Assembly (NCBI RefSeq): GCF_003254745.1
Contig: NZ_QKXH01000003.1
Span: 62,001-126,000 of the forward strand
From: Flavobacterium aquariorum
GTDB lineage: Bacteria; Bacteroidota; Bacteroidia; Flavobacteriales; Flavobacteriaceae
Direction: 5' to 3'
DNA length: 64,000 bases
Under the pieces are notes generated by a model. The model ran no database searches. It saw only the letters and a program-made list of their open reading frames with translations, and was not told where the DNA came from. A program made the position numbers and the translations under genes. Of this stretch, positions 15,693 through 23,902 are shown in pieces. How positions within the stretch are numbered: the first letter of the stretch is position 1; the number at the start of each line of letters is the position of its first letter.

Positions 15693-16760
15693 ATGAGTAC
15701 CACTCAAGCCAACAAAATAGAAATAATAAAAGCAGCTACTTCAAAAATAAACGAAGTGGATTTTGACAATTTAAGCTTTGGATCCGTATTTACAGATCAT
15801 TTATTTGAATGTGATTACATCAATGGAGAATGGCAACAACCAGTTATTAAACCATACGCCCCTTTCTTACTTGATCCATCTGCAAAAGTGTTTCATTATG
15901 GTCAGGCCATTTTTGAAGGCATGAAGGCTTATAAAGATGAGAATAATGATATTTGGCTTTTTAGACCAGACGAAAACTACAAACGTTTCAATGCATCAGC
16001 TGTAAGAATGGCTATGCCGGAAGTTCCTGAATTTATTTTCATGGAAGGATTGAAACAATTACTAAAATTAGATGAAGCTTGGGTAAAAAAAGGAAATGGA
16101 AGCACGATGTACATCAGACCTTTCATGATTGCCACTGGAACTGGTGTAGTTGCCAATCCATCTGAAGATTATAAATTTATGATTTTATTGTCGCCAGCAA
16201 AAGCTTATTATTCTGGTGAAGTAAAAGTATTAATTGCAGAACATTACAGTAGAGCTGCCAACGGAGGTATTGGTGCTGCCAAAGCGGCCGGTAACTACGC
16301 TGCCCAATTCTATCCAACTACTTTGGCTAACAAACAAGGATTCCAACAAGTAATCTGGACTGATGACGCTACACATACCAAACTTGAAGAAGCGGGCACA
16401 ATGAACGTGTTTTTTAGAATAAACGACACTTTATTGACTGCTCCAGTAAGCGAGCGTATTTTAGATGGTATTACCAGAAAAAGCCTTATCGACATGGCCA
16501 AAAAAGAAGGAATCTCAGTAGAGGTTCGCCCTGTATTAGTTTCTGAACTTGTGGAAGCTTCTAAAAATGGAACTTTAAAAGAGATTTTTGGTGCTGGTAC
16601 CGCTGCAGTTGTAAACCCAATTGCTGGTTACTCATACAAAGACGTTTATTATGAGTTGCCAAAAATTGAAAACTCATACGCTTCTTTATTGAAAGAAAAA
16701 CTAACAAACCTTCAAAACAAATTAACTGAAGATACTTTTGGGTGGACAGTTAAGGTATAA
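15693..16760 (+). CDS. ilvE: branched-chain amino-acid aminotransferase
   Basis: 355 residues, fold-type IV PLP enzyme of the long (BCAT-like) subclass. It carries out the last step of Leu, Ile and Val synthesis and the first step of their breakdown. PLP-binding Lys197 lies in AAKAAGNYAA. The substrate loop FHYGQAIFEGMKAY (67-80) and EEAGTMNVFF follow the family. The C-terminal GTAAVVNPI is also typical. It is monocistronic, with a terminator downstream. Confidence 0.95.
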   Translation: MSTTQANKIEIIKAATSKINEVDFDNLSFGSVFTDHLFECDYINGEWQQPVIKPYAPFLLDPSAKVFHYGQAIFEGMKAYKDENNDIWLFRPDENYKRFNASAVRMAMPEVPEFIFMEGLKQLLKLDEAWVKKGNGSTMYIRPFMIATGTGVVANPSEDYKFMILLSPAKAYYSGEVKVLIAEHYSRAANGGIGAAKAAGNYAAQFYPTTLANKQGFQQVIWTDDATHTKLEEAGTMNVFFRINDTLLTAPVSERILDGITRKSLIDMAKKEGISVEVRPVLVSELVEASKNGTLKEIFGAGTAAVVNPIAGYSYKDVYYELPKIENSYASLLKEKLTNLQNKLTEDTFGWTVKV

Positions 16761-16763
16761 ATT

Positions 16764-16795
16764 TTAGACTGCAGAATCAAGATTGCAGATTGAAG
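16764..16795 (+). repeat. intergenic GATTGCAGATT-type repeat (copy 1)
   Basis: The stretch after the ilvE stop contains CTGCAGAATCAAGATTGCAGATT, a degenerate tandem of ATT/AATC and TGCAGA units. Related stretches occur at 34384-34456 and 62720-62738. Confidence 0.45.
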
Positions 16796-16804
16796 TTATA
16801 AAAA

Positions 16805-16835
16805 AAAAGCGGTTTTCAAATTGAAAATCGCTTTT
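16805..16835 (+). terminator. terminator of ilvE
   Basis: A 15-bp stem (AAAAGCGGTTTTCAA against TTGAAAATCGCTTTT, one G-T pair) followed by T residues. It lies between the convergent ilvE and MazG-like genes. Confidence 0.85.
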
Positions 16836-16868
16836 TGTTTTTTTAATATATTGAAGTAGTTCCTCTAT

Positions 16869-17249
16869 TTAAATAAGCTTGGAAAAATCGGGTTTGAAAT
16901 AATTAGGACCTTTCATTACTTTTCCGTCTTCTCGATAAATAGGATTTCCGTCTTCGCCTAATTTACTCATATTAGAACGTTGGATTTCATCAAATACTTC
17001 TTCAATTTTATATTGCAACCCATGTTCGATAATCGTACCACAAAGGATGTACATCATATCTCCAAGAGCATCTGCAATTTCGACCAAATCATTATTTTGT
17101 GTTGCTTCAAGATATTCTTCATTCTCTTCTTTCATCAAATTGTAACGAAGTATGTTTTTGGCTTCGCCTAAACTGGCAATTGGCGTTTCGCTATGTCCTA
17201 TTCTAAATGCCGTATGAAATTCCTTAACAGCGTTGATTTGTTTTTGCAT
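16869..17249 (-). CDS. MazG-like nucleoside triphosphate pyrophosphohydrolase
   Basis: 126 residues, all-alpha. The metal-binding pattern of the MazG/PRA-PH superfamily is visible: KEENEEY near residues 40-46, then EIADALGDMMYIL (57-69) with the E-x-x-D diad. It would hydrolyse a nucleotide triphosphate to the monophosphate, either for pool cleaning or for another nucleotide-like substrate. The specificity cannot be read from sequence. The C-terminus has GEDGNPIYREDGKVMKGPNYF, a tail found in the 'nucleoside triphosphate pyrophosphohydrolase family protein' group. Confidence 0.8.
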   Translation of the reverse strand: MQKQINAVKEFHTAFRIGHSETPIASLGEAKNILRYNLMKEENEEYLEATQNNDLVEIADALGDMMYILCGTIIEHGLQYKIEEVFDEIQRSNMSKLGEDGNPIYREDGKVMKGPNYFKPDFSKLI

Positions 17250-17305
17250 CCTTTTTAATTATTGATTTGAAATGGAAAATTAACAACTATTTCTAAACTA
17301 TTAGC

Positions 17306-17313
17306 TAAATTTG
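17306..17313 (+). promoter_or_regulatory. -7 promoter element of the small membrane protein gene
   Basis: TAAATTTG matches the Bacteroidetes -7 consensus and ends 17 bases before the ATG at 17331. It sits in the 81-base gap between divergent genes. Confidence 0.6.
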
Positions 17314-17330
17314 CAGAAAAATATTCAAAC

Positions 17331-17519
17331 ATGTTCAGTCAAGGCCAACTACTATTTGCTCTCTGTTTTTTTATCGCATTTGTCATAGCAATGGTATTTG
17401 CTTACCGAAAAGACGCCAACCTACATAAAGTTTTTTACAAAGGAAATTATAAAATCCTAATTGGATTTTTGATATTTATTGGTCTATTATTTGTTATAAA
17501 GATTTACTTTAAGCATTAA
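17331..17519 (+). CDS. small two-helix membrane protein
   Basis: 62 residues with two transmembrane segments (about 8-24 and 42-58) joined by a short basic loop (YRKDANLHKVFYKGNYK). The good promoter, the clean ATG and the typical membrane pattern argue for a real gene. It resembles small conserved flavobacterial membrane proteins of unknown function. Confidence 0.6.
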   Translation: MFSQGQLLFALCFFIAFVIAMVFAYRKDANLHKVFYKGNYKILIGFLIFIGLLFVIKIYFKH

Positions 17520-17525
17520 TTTTAA

Positions 17526-17568
17526 AAGAGATGCTAAGGTTCTAAGACGCTTAGGTTCTAAGATTTCA
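17526..17568. repeat. intergenic GCTAAG/TTCTAAG repeat (copy 1)
   Basis: AGATGCTAAGGTTCTAAG is followed by ACGCTTAGGTTCTAAG: two near-copies of a 16-18-base unit. A related stretch is at 47086-47155, after cysM. Confidence 0.5.
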
Positions 17569-17596
17569 AACTAAAATTTAGTACTTTCGCTAAATT

Positions 17597-17627
17597 AAAA
17601 AACGCCCACATCACTGCGGGCGTTTTT
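17597..17627. terminator. bidirectional terminator before the M49 peptidase
   Basis: A G/C-rich stem AAAACGCCC / GGGCGTTTT with T runs on both strands, between convergent genes. Confidence 0.9.
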
Positions 17628-17648
17628 CGTCTTATAGCGTTATACTTT

Positions 17649-19685
17649 TTAATTTTCTAATGGTAAGAAACCATAAATTTTAGAATAGCTCAACATTTGT
17701 TCTGCAAATGTTTTTGGTTGCTCAATTGCAATTGAAATGATTTCTTTTTTGGCATTTAACTTAGGAACCAAAACAGGGTTTACAAAACCACTGTAAGGCG
17801 CATCAGGAAATTGTTTATTGCGTTCCAATACTTCAGCGTGTAATTTTTGATCTACTTTCACACCATAATTTTCCACTAATGCCTTTCCGGCTTCAAAATC
17901 ACCTTCCGATTTAATCCGCTGTACTTCTTTTAATAATTGACCAAATAAATCGTGCAGTTTATCGTAATCGGTAATATTAAAATAGGTTTTTCCGTCACGA
18001 TTAATTCTTTCAATTACATTGTCTTTTTTACCCTTTTCATAAACCCAGGCACTCACCCACTGACGGTTTCTCATATGAGCTTCTTCAATATTGGCTCCCA
18101 ATTCCAAGCGAACCAATTGCATCATTAATCCATTTCGGATATAACTATCATAACACTGCATCCCCAATTCTTTCCAATTATCAACTAAACCAATTTCCTG
18201 AATTTTTGGGCTGTATAAATAGTACAATCCAACTAAATCAGCCCTTCCTTCTTCTAATGTGGAAGAATAGTTTTTCAATGTTTCCTTTGGAGTTCCAACA
18301 CCAGGATTGATTTGACCTGATGCATGTCCTACCACTTCATGCAAAGAAGTATGCAATTTACTTCCTAGCTCACCATATTTTTCAGCTAACCTAATTTCTT
18401 CGGCATCATTGGCAAACTCTTGTAATCTCCCTTTCCCTGCCGCTTTGGAATAGGCATCAATAATATTTCCAAGTGATACCGATTTGGAACCATAATCTGC
18501 ACGAATCCAATCCGCATTTGGTAAATTCACCCCGATTGGTGTACTTGGCGATGAATCCCCTGATTCTCCTGCAACCACAACCGTTTTATATGAAACACCA
18601 ACTACATTTTTCTTTTTGTGCTCTGGCGCCAATGGAGAATTATCTTCAAACCATTGAGCGTTTTTCGATACTACTTCCATTTTTTTAGACATATCAAAAT
18701 CCTTAATTTGAACAATCCCTTCATAAGAACCTCTATATCCTAGTGGATCATTATAAACTTCTATAAAACTGTTGATATAATCAATATTCCCTTCTGTCGC
18801 CTGCAACCATGCAATATTATAGTCATCCCAAGTTTTAAGATCTCCTGTTTTGTAATATTGAATTAACAAACCAATTGCATCGCCTTGCTTTTTATTTTCG
18901 GCAACTTTTTGTGCTTTGCCCAACCAATAAATAATTTTATCGATCGCCGGTCCATACATCCCGCCACTTTTCCAAACTTTCTCTTCTAATTGACCATTCG
19001 CATTTCGAACCAACTTAGAATTCAAACCAAAAGAATACGGTTTCTTTGGATCTGGACTTTTTTTCGCAGCATAAAAAGCTTCCACTTCTTTTTGAGTGAT
19101 TCCTTTCTCATAAAAATTGATTGCTGACCCTTCTAATAACCCTTTTGAAGCATCAAGATTTACTCTTTTCGAATCAACGTCATTAAATAAAATGGCAACT
19201 ATTTTAGGAGACAAAGTCGTTTTGGTAGCTTTCAACAATGTATTGAAATAGACTATTGAAAAATCTGGTTTGATTTTTTCAGTTGAATAGTGATGGTGAA
19301 TACCATTTGAGAACCAAACTCTTTTCAAATAAACTTCAAAATTTTTCCAATCGGTTACATTTTTATCACCTTTATAATTTTGATAAATATTCTCCAATGC
19401 TTTTCGGATCGCCAAGTTGTATTTATAATGCTGATCCCACATTATATCACGACCACAATTTCCGGCTTGCGTTAGATAATAAACCAATTCCTGCTCTTTT
19501 AGAGTAAGATTTTCCCATCCTGGAATTTGATAACGTAAAACTTTTATGTCCGAAAACTGTTCTACGAAGAAATCGGAAGATTCTTTTTGAGTAGATTTTG
19601 CTGATGCATTTTTATCGCCTTGTGCATTACTTACAATAGAAATTGCAAAAACCATGAAAAGACCTACTATTTTAACTAATTTCAT
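17649..19685 (-). CDS. exported M49 (dipeptidyl-peptidase III) family zinc peptidase
   Basis: 678 residues. It has the M49 hallmark six-residue zinc motif HEVVGH (449-454, pattern HExxGH) and the second motif EEGRAD (478-483, classically EECRAE), giving His449, Glu450, His454 and Glu479 as likely zinc/catalytic residues. A signal peptide (residues 1-22, ending SNAQ) indicates export, unlike cytosolic eukaryotic DPP III. DPP III releases dipeptides from peptide N-termini. Some database entries mislabel this family as dihydrofolate reductase. It is monocistronic, with a TATATTTG promoter box. Confidence 0.9.
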   Translation of the reverse strand: MKLVKIVGLFMVFAISIVSNAQGDKNASAKSTQKESSDFFVEQFSDIKVLRYQIPGWENLTLKEQELVYYLTQAGNCGRDIMWDQHYKYNLAIRKALENIYQNYKGDKNVTDWKNFEVYLKRVWFSNGIHHHYSTEKIKPDFSIVYFNTLLKATKTTLSPKIVAILFNDVDSKRVNLDASKGLLEGSAINFYEKGITQKEVEAFYAAKKSPDPKKPYSFGLNSKLVRNANGQLEEKVWKSGGMYGPAIDKIIYWLGKAQKVAENKKQGDAIGLLIQYYKTGDLKTWDDYNIAWLQATEGNIDYINSFIEVYNDPLGYRGSYEGIVQIKDFDMSKKMEVVSKNAQWFEDNSPLAPEHKKKNVVGVSYKTVVVAGESGDSSPSTPIGVNLPNADWIRADYGSKSVSLGNIIDAYSKAAGKGRLQEFANDAEEIRLAEKYGELGSKLHTSLHEVVGHASGQINPGVGTPKETLKNYSSTLEEGRADLVGLYYLYSPKIQEIGLVDNWKELGMQCYDSYIRNGLMMQLVRLELGANIEEAHMRNRQWVSAWVYEKGKKDNVIERINRDGKTYFNITDYDKLHDLFGQLLKEVQRIKSEGDFEAGKALVENYGVKVDQKLHAEVLERNKQFPDAPYSGFVNPVLVPKLNAKKEIISIAIEQPKTFAEQMLSYSKIYGFLPLEN

Positions 19686-19990
19686 TTATATTTCTTTTAG
19701 AAGTTAAACAAATAAATACACACCAAATATACTGATTCTTTAAATAAATAATAAAAATAAAGCCTTGAATAATTCAAAATTTACATATTTATCAACTCCA
19801 AAATATAAATGAATTAAAAACATAGAATTTACGCGTACATTTTACACCTTAAAAATTCGTTCCATTTTAGTCTTTGTCCAAACATAAGAAAATACAAGTC
19901 GTTCAAAACACTTTAACATTTTATCTCTTGTTATTACACTATAATTAATTAAATTTCTAACTTTACAACAGAAAACAATCAATCCCCATC
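19686..19990. promoter_or_regulatory. divergent promoter region between the M49 peptidase and SRPBCC genes
   Basis: 305 bases without a gene. On the minus strand TATATTTG (19724-19731) fits the -7 consensus for the peptidase. On the plus strand TAACTTTA (19958-19965), 25 bases before the ATG at 19991, is a weaker -7 candidate. Nothing else stands out. Confidence 0.45.
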
Positions 19991-21097
19991 ATGAGAATTA
20001 TTAAATACCTTTTTCTTTTACTTTTACTAAGCTTTGTGGCACTTACCATATATATTGCAACACAAAAAGGAAATTTTACAGTAAAGAGCAGTAAAGTAAT
20101 TAATTCTCCAAAAGCAACAGTTTTTGGCTATGTAAATGATTATAAAAACTGGCAAAAATTCAGTTCATGGATTGCATCAGATAAGGATATAAAATTATCC
20201 TATTCCCCTACAACTGCAGGCAAGGGAAGCACGTTAACTTGGGAAGGCATTAATGATAGTGGTAATATTCAAACTTTATACACAAAAGGAAACGACAGTA
20301 TTGTTCAAAAAATGGAATATAATGGTACATCGTCTGATGTGTTTTGGAGTTTTAAAGACACGATAGGAGGAACTAAGGTAACATGGAAATCCGTTGGGAA
20401 AATGGATTTTATGCTGAAAGTAAATTCTTTTTTTGGCGGGGGTACTCAAAATAAACTATCCAAAGTTTATGATAAATGTTTAGCAAATCTTGATAAGACT
20501 CTTGATTTTGAAAACACTACTTTTAGTGTGAAAATAAATGGAATAGTAAAAAAACTGGAGACTTTTTATTTAAGAGAATCCTTCACAAGCAAAATATCCG
20601 ACATTACACGAAATGCAAATGTTGTATTTCCAAAGATTCTTACTTTTTGCAAACAAAATAATTTACCCTTGAACGGAAAACCTTTTATTATCTATCACAC
20701 ATACGATACAATTAATAATTTAACCAAAGTTTCCTTTTGCATCCCGATAAAAGAACAGATTTTCACTAGTGAAGGAAGTGAAATCTTAGCTGGAAAACTG
20801 GATGCTTTTGAAGCATTAAAAACCAGTTTAACTGGCAATTATACTTATAAAAACAAAGCGTTAGAAAAAACAATTAAATACACTACTGACAAACACATCC
20901 TTATAGGTTCCAACTTTTCTCATTTGGAGATATTTACGATCGGCAAAAATGAAAGTCTAAGTCCTTCAAAATGGTTAACGGATATGTATTTCCCAATAAA
21001 ACCTAAAGTTATACCACCACCGTACAGAAAAGTTGTGAAAGATAGTACTAGAATAGTTCCAACTACAATTAAAAATGAAGTGCAATCCGAATTTTAA
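19991..21097 (+). CDS. SRPBCC-domain plus GyrI-like effector-binding protein, membrane-anchored
   Basis: 368 residues. An N-terminal hydrophobic anchor (residues 5-24) precedes a polyketide-cyclase/SRPBCC domain (about 28-165; KVINSPKATVFGYVNDYKNWQKFSSW is characteristic). A GyrI-like small-molecule-binding domain follows (about 180-330). This fusion is known in Bacteroidetes, where the ligand is unknown. A proline-rich short tail follows. It sits 63 bases upstream of the ECF sigma factor gene in the same direction and may share its transcript. Confidence 0.75.
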   Translation: MRIIKYLFLLLLLSFVALTIYIATQKGNFTVKSSKVINSPKATVFGYVNDYKNWQKFSSWIASDKDIKLSYSPTTAGKGSTLTWEGINDSGNIQTLYTKGNDSIVQKMEYNGTSSDVFWSFKDTIGGTKVTWKSVGKMDFMLKVNSFFGGGTQNKLSKVYDKCLANLDKTLDFENTTFSVKINGIVKKLETFYLRESFTSKISDITRNANVVFPKILTFCKQNNLPLNGKPFIIYHTYDTINNLTKVSFCIPIKEQIFTSEGSEILAGKLDAFEALKTSLTGNYTYKNKALEKTIKYTTDKHILIGSNFSHLEIFTIGKNESLSPSKWLTDMYFPIKPKVIPPPYRKVVKDSTRIVPTTIKNEVQSEF

Positions 21098-21160
21098 TTT
21101 TTTTTCTATTCAGATTAAACCTTTTCCATTCATTCGCATCTAAGTTTAAAACAGGACAAA

Positions 21161-21712
21161 TTGCAGGTAGAAAAGGAATTCATTGCTCGTCTATTGAACC
21201 CGCAAACGCAAGACCTAGCGTTTCAAGAACTCCTGCACGACTATCAAAAACCGCTGTATAACCATATTCGGAATATTGTTTTGAGTCATGATGATGCGGA
21301 TGATGTTCTGCAAAATACCTTTATTAAAGTATTTCAAAATTTGAAGAATTTTAAGGGTGAAAGCAAACTTTTTTCTTGGATGTATCGCATTGCCACCAAT
21401 GAATCTCTGACTTTTTTAAATCAAAAAGCAAGAAAAAGCGGTATTTCATCAGTTGAATTACAAAACAAGGCGATTGATAATTTGAAAGCAGACGTTTATT
21501 TTGAAGGTGACAAAATTCAAATCAAATTACAAAAAGCAATTGCGGTATTACCAGAAAAGCAACAATTAGTTTTTAAAATGAAATATTTTGAAGATTTAAA
21601 ATACGAAGAAATCTCAGAAATACTAGGAACATCGGTAGGCGCATTAAAAGCATCTTATCATCATGCTGTAAAAAAAATAGAAGCTTACGTAACTCTCCAA
21701 TTAAACCTTTAA
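21161..21712 (+). CDS. ECF-type RNA polymerase sigma factor
   Basis: 183 residues. Region 2 is seen in HDDADDVLQNTFIKVFQNLKNF and SWMYRIATNESL. Region 4 is LPEKQQLVFKMKYFEDLKYEEISEILGTSVGALKASYHHAVKKI. The start is TTG at 21161: no in-frame ATG lies upstream, and region 2 needs the N-terminus. The next two genes (a single-pass membrane protein and an exported helical protein) look like its regulators, so 21161-22671 is a sigma-factor module that probably responds to an envelope signal. Confidence 0.9.
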   Translation: MQVEKEFIARLLNPQTQDLAFQELLHDYQKPLYNHIRNIVLSHDDADDVLQNTFIKVFQNLKNFKGESKLFSWMYRIATNESLTFLNQKARKSGISSVELQNKAIDNLKADVYFEGDKIQIKLQKAIAVLPEKQQLVFKMKYFEDLKYEEISEILGTSVGALKASYHHAVKKIEAYVTLQLNL

Positions 21713-21738
21713 GTTAGTACGTAGTCAAATACACAATT

Positions 21739-22167
21739 ATGAAAACATTTAAATTAGAAAACGGACCAAAAAAAGATTCAGGATTTAAAACTCCAGACAA
21801 CTATTTTGAAAATTTTTCGGCAAACTTGCTTCAAAAACTATCAGAAGAGCCAGTTGCAAAAGAAACTAAAGTAGTGTCTATTTTCAGAAAAAGAAAAACC
21901 GTTCTTATGGCTATTGCCGCAGTTTTTGTACTTGCCGTAATGATTCCTATAGCGTATCAAATAAATACAAAAACTAAAGAAGTAGATACGGTTACTTTAG
22001 AAAATTATTTAGCCGAAGAAACCAATCTGAATCAAGACGAATTAATTAGTGAAATTGAACCTAAAAACAGTACTATTATTTCAAAGACAAAAGAATTAGA
22101 ATCCGAAACACTTGAAGATATTTTAGTTACCAATCCCAATATCGAAAATCTAGTTATTGAAAATTAA
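21739..22167 (+). CDS. single-pass membrane protein, likely anti-sigma factor
   Basis: 142 residues. A cytoplasmic N-terminus of about 52 residues ends in basic FRKRK, followed by one transmembrane helix (about 55-75) and an acidic, Thr/Glu-rich periplasmic tail. The topology is that of an anti-sigma factor. It lies 26 bases after the ECF sigma gene. No zinc-binding ZAS motif is visible, so the inhibitory role is inferred from topology and position only. Confidence 0.6.
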   Translation: MKTFKLENGPKKDSGFKTPDNYFENFSANLLQKLSEEPVAKETKVVSIFRKRKTVLMAIAAVFVLAVMIPIAYQINTKTKEVDTVTLENYLAEETNLNQDELISEIEPKNSTIISKTKELESETLEDILVTNPNIENLVIEN

Positions 22168-22185
22168 ACTCAAAATTCTACAAAA

Positions 22186-22671
22186 ATGAATATATTAAAA
22201 AAAATAAAAACCATGGACTTAAAAAAACTGTATCCTATACTATTTTTATTCTTATCCTTTAATTTTTACGCTCAAGGCGAAAGATTTAAGGAAAAAAGAG
22301 AGCAAATCAAAGCAATGAAAGTAGCTTTTTTGACCAGTGAATTGGACCTTACTCCAAGTGAAGCTGAAAAATTTTGGCCTATCTACAACACCTTCGATGA
22401 CAAACAATTTGAATTGAGGCATCAAAAGATGAAAGGTTATTTTAAAAGAATGCAAGACAATGAACTTGATAAATTATCTGAAAAAGATGCTGCTACACTT
22501 TTAAATCAAATCGAAGACAGCGAAGAAGACTTGTTCAATCTCAGAAAGAAATTTATAATAAACCTAAAAGAAATTCTCCCTTCGGTAAAAATAATAAAGC
22601 TAAAAAAAGCTGAAGAAGATTTCAACAGAAAACTACTTCAACAATACAAAGACAAAGGCTTAAAAAAATAG
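22186..22671 (+). CDS. exported Spy/CpxP-like 'sensor of ECF-type sigma factor'
   Basis: 161 residues (or 152 if translation starts at the ATG at 22213, which leaves a better signal peptide ending NFYAQ). The mature protein is helical and highly charged, with AFLTSELDLTPSEAEKFWPIYNTFDDKQFELR. This matches flavobacterial proteins annotated as sensor of ECF-type sigma factor and resembles the CpxP/Spy fold. It lies 18 bases after the putative anti-sigma gene. A role as periplasmic sensor or chaperone is inferred. Confidence 0.65.
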   Translation: MNILKKIKTMDLKKLYPILFLFLSFNFYAQGERFKEKREQIKAMKVAFLTSELDLTPSEAEKFWPIYNTFDDKQFELRHQKMKGYFKRMQDNELDKLSEKDAATLLNQIEDSEEDLFNLRKKFIINLKEILPSVKIIKLKKAEEDFNRKLLQQYKDKGLKK

Positions 22672-22688
22672 TTTCTATTAATTCAAAA

Positions 22689-22728
22689 CAATTCCCGTTT
22701 TATAAAATCAATTATAAAACGGGAATTG
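22689..22728. terminator. 17-bp perfect hairpin between convergent genes
   Basis: CAATTCCCGTTTTATAA / TTATAAAACGGGAATTG with loop AATCAA. It ends one base before the stop codon of the minus-strand gene. Flanking T runs are weak, so it is a probable bidirectional terminator rather than a certain one. Confidence 0.7.
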
Positions 22729-22729
22729 T

Positions 22730-23788
22730 CTATTTAAAACGGATTCGAATCATTTTATTACGGCCAGCTGCAATTGCTGTGGTTTCATCAACAAATCGAA
22801 TAGTATATAAACTTGGATCTTTACTAAATTGCACCCAATTTATACCTTCATCTGACGAATAGTATAATCCCGAAGCTCCAACAACAACTATTCCTTTACC
22901 TTTACTGTTAGGCACATATTGAACACAGGAGGCATATCCAAAAGCTTCATTATTCGCAATAAGTTTCCAAGTTTTTCCGCCGTCATTCGTTACCGCTTTA
23001 TTCTCAGAATTTTGATTCAACAACTCATAATTCCCACCCGATACAAACCCGTTCTTAGAATCATAAAAATCGGCTGTAAAAATTCCAGTCATTTGCTTTC
23101 CTTGAATAATAGGCGTTTCATAAACGCTCCAAGAATTTCCTTTATCCGGAGAATAAAAAACTCTAGCTTTCTTTCCGCCAGAAACAATCCATGTATCATT
23201 TCCTTTTATAATTATATTGGTATTGCTTGCAGCAAAATGAGCTTCACCTTCAAAAACTTTTGGAAGTTTATTATCTGGTAGTTTATTCCAAGTATTTCCT
23301 CCATCATGTGTTCTAATTATAGAAAGACAATCTGTTATAGGATCTCCAATTGCAATTCCTTCTTTATCATTCCAAAACTGCATACTATCGTAAAAAACCT
23401 TTTTATTTTTTTCTTGATAAACTAATTTGGTCCTTTTTCCATCTTTGGTGATTTGGTACAACAATCCAGGATTCGCTACACTCAGTACATATATATAATT
23501 AGAAGTTTTGGCAATGCTTCTAAATTCAATTTTCAAAGTATCTTCTACTATGGCGTTTTCATTTTTTATATTGGATTTTAAATCATAAAAACCAATTCTA
23601 TTTTTATCTCCCGCATACCAAATCTTATCACGATCAAATACAATAGCTCTGATACTAATTTTATCTTGAAAAAGTGTATCGATTTGAATCGAACTAAAAT
23701 TAGTTTGTTTTATTTTATTTTTATTCTGAGCTTCCACAAAACACAAACCGCTAAAAAACAGCACAGTTACAGTAATTATTCTTAACAT
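22730..23788 (-). CDS. exported BNR/Asp-box beta-propeller protein (YCF48/Ycf48-like)
   Basis: 352 residues with a signal peptide (residues 1-20, ending VEAQ). Four Asp-box motifs (S/T-x-D-x-G-x-T/S/N-W) occur at about 160-167 (THDGGNTW), 213-220 (SPDKGNSW), 267-274 (TNDGGKTW) and 311-318 (SSDEGINW), indicating a six- or seven-bladed propeller. Related proteins are annotated 'oxidoreductase' or photosystem II assembly-like, both doubtful labels here. No catalytic residues of sialidases are visible. Likely a periplasmic or surface binding protein. Confidence 0.75.
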   Translation of the reverse strand: MLRIITVTVLFFSGLCFVEAQNKNKIKQTNFSSIQIDTLFQDKISIRAIVFDRDKIWYAGDKNRIGFYDLKSNIKNENAIVEDTLKIEFRSIAKTSNYIYVLSVANPGLLYQITKDGKRTKLVYQEKNKKVFYDSMQFWNDKEGIAIGDPITDCLSIIRTHDGGNTWNKLPDNKLPKVFEGEAHFAASNTNIIIKGNDTWIVSGGKKARVFYSPDKGNSWSVYETPIIQGKQMTGIFTADFYDSKNGFVSGGNYELLNQNSENKAVTNDGGKTWKLIANNEAFGYASCVQYVPNSKGKGIVVVGASGLYYSSDEGINWVQFSKDPSLYTIRFVDETTAIAAGRNKMIRIRFK

Positions 23789-23902
23789 ATCTTCTTTATT
23801 TTTTTCAAATATATAATTTTATCCTAGATATATTAAACATAATACTTATTTCTGGCACAATTGTTGTATATAATCTAACACAAACAATTAACCTATTAAG
23901 CT

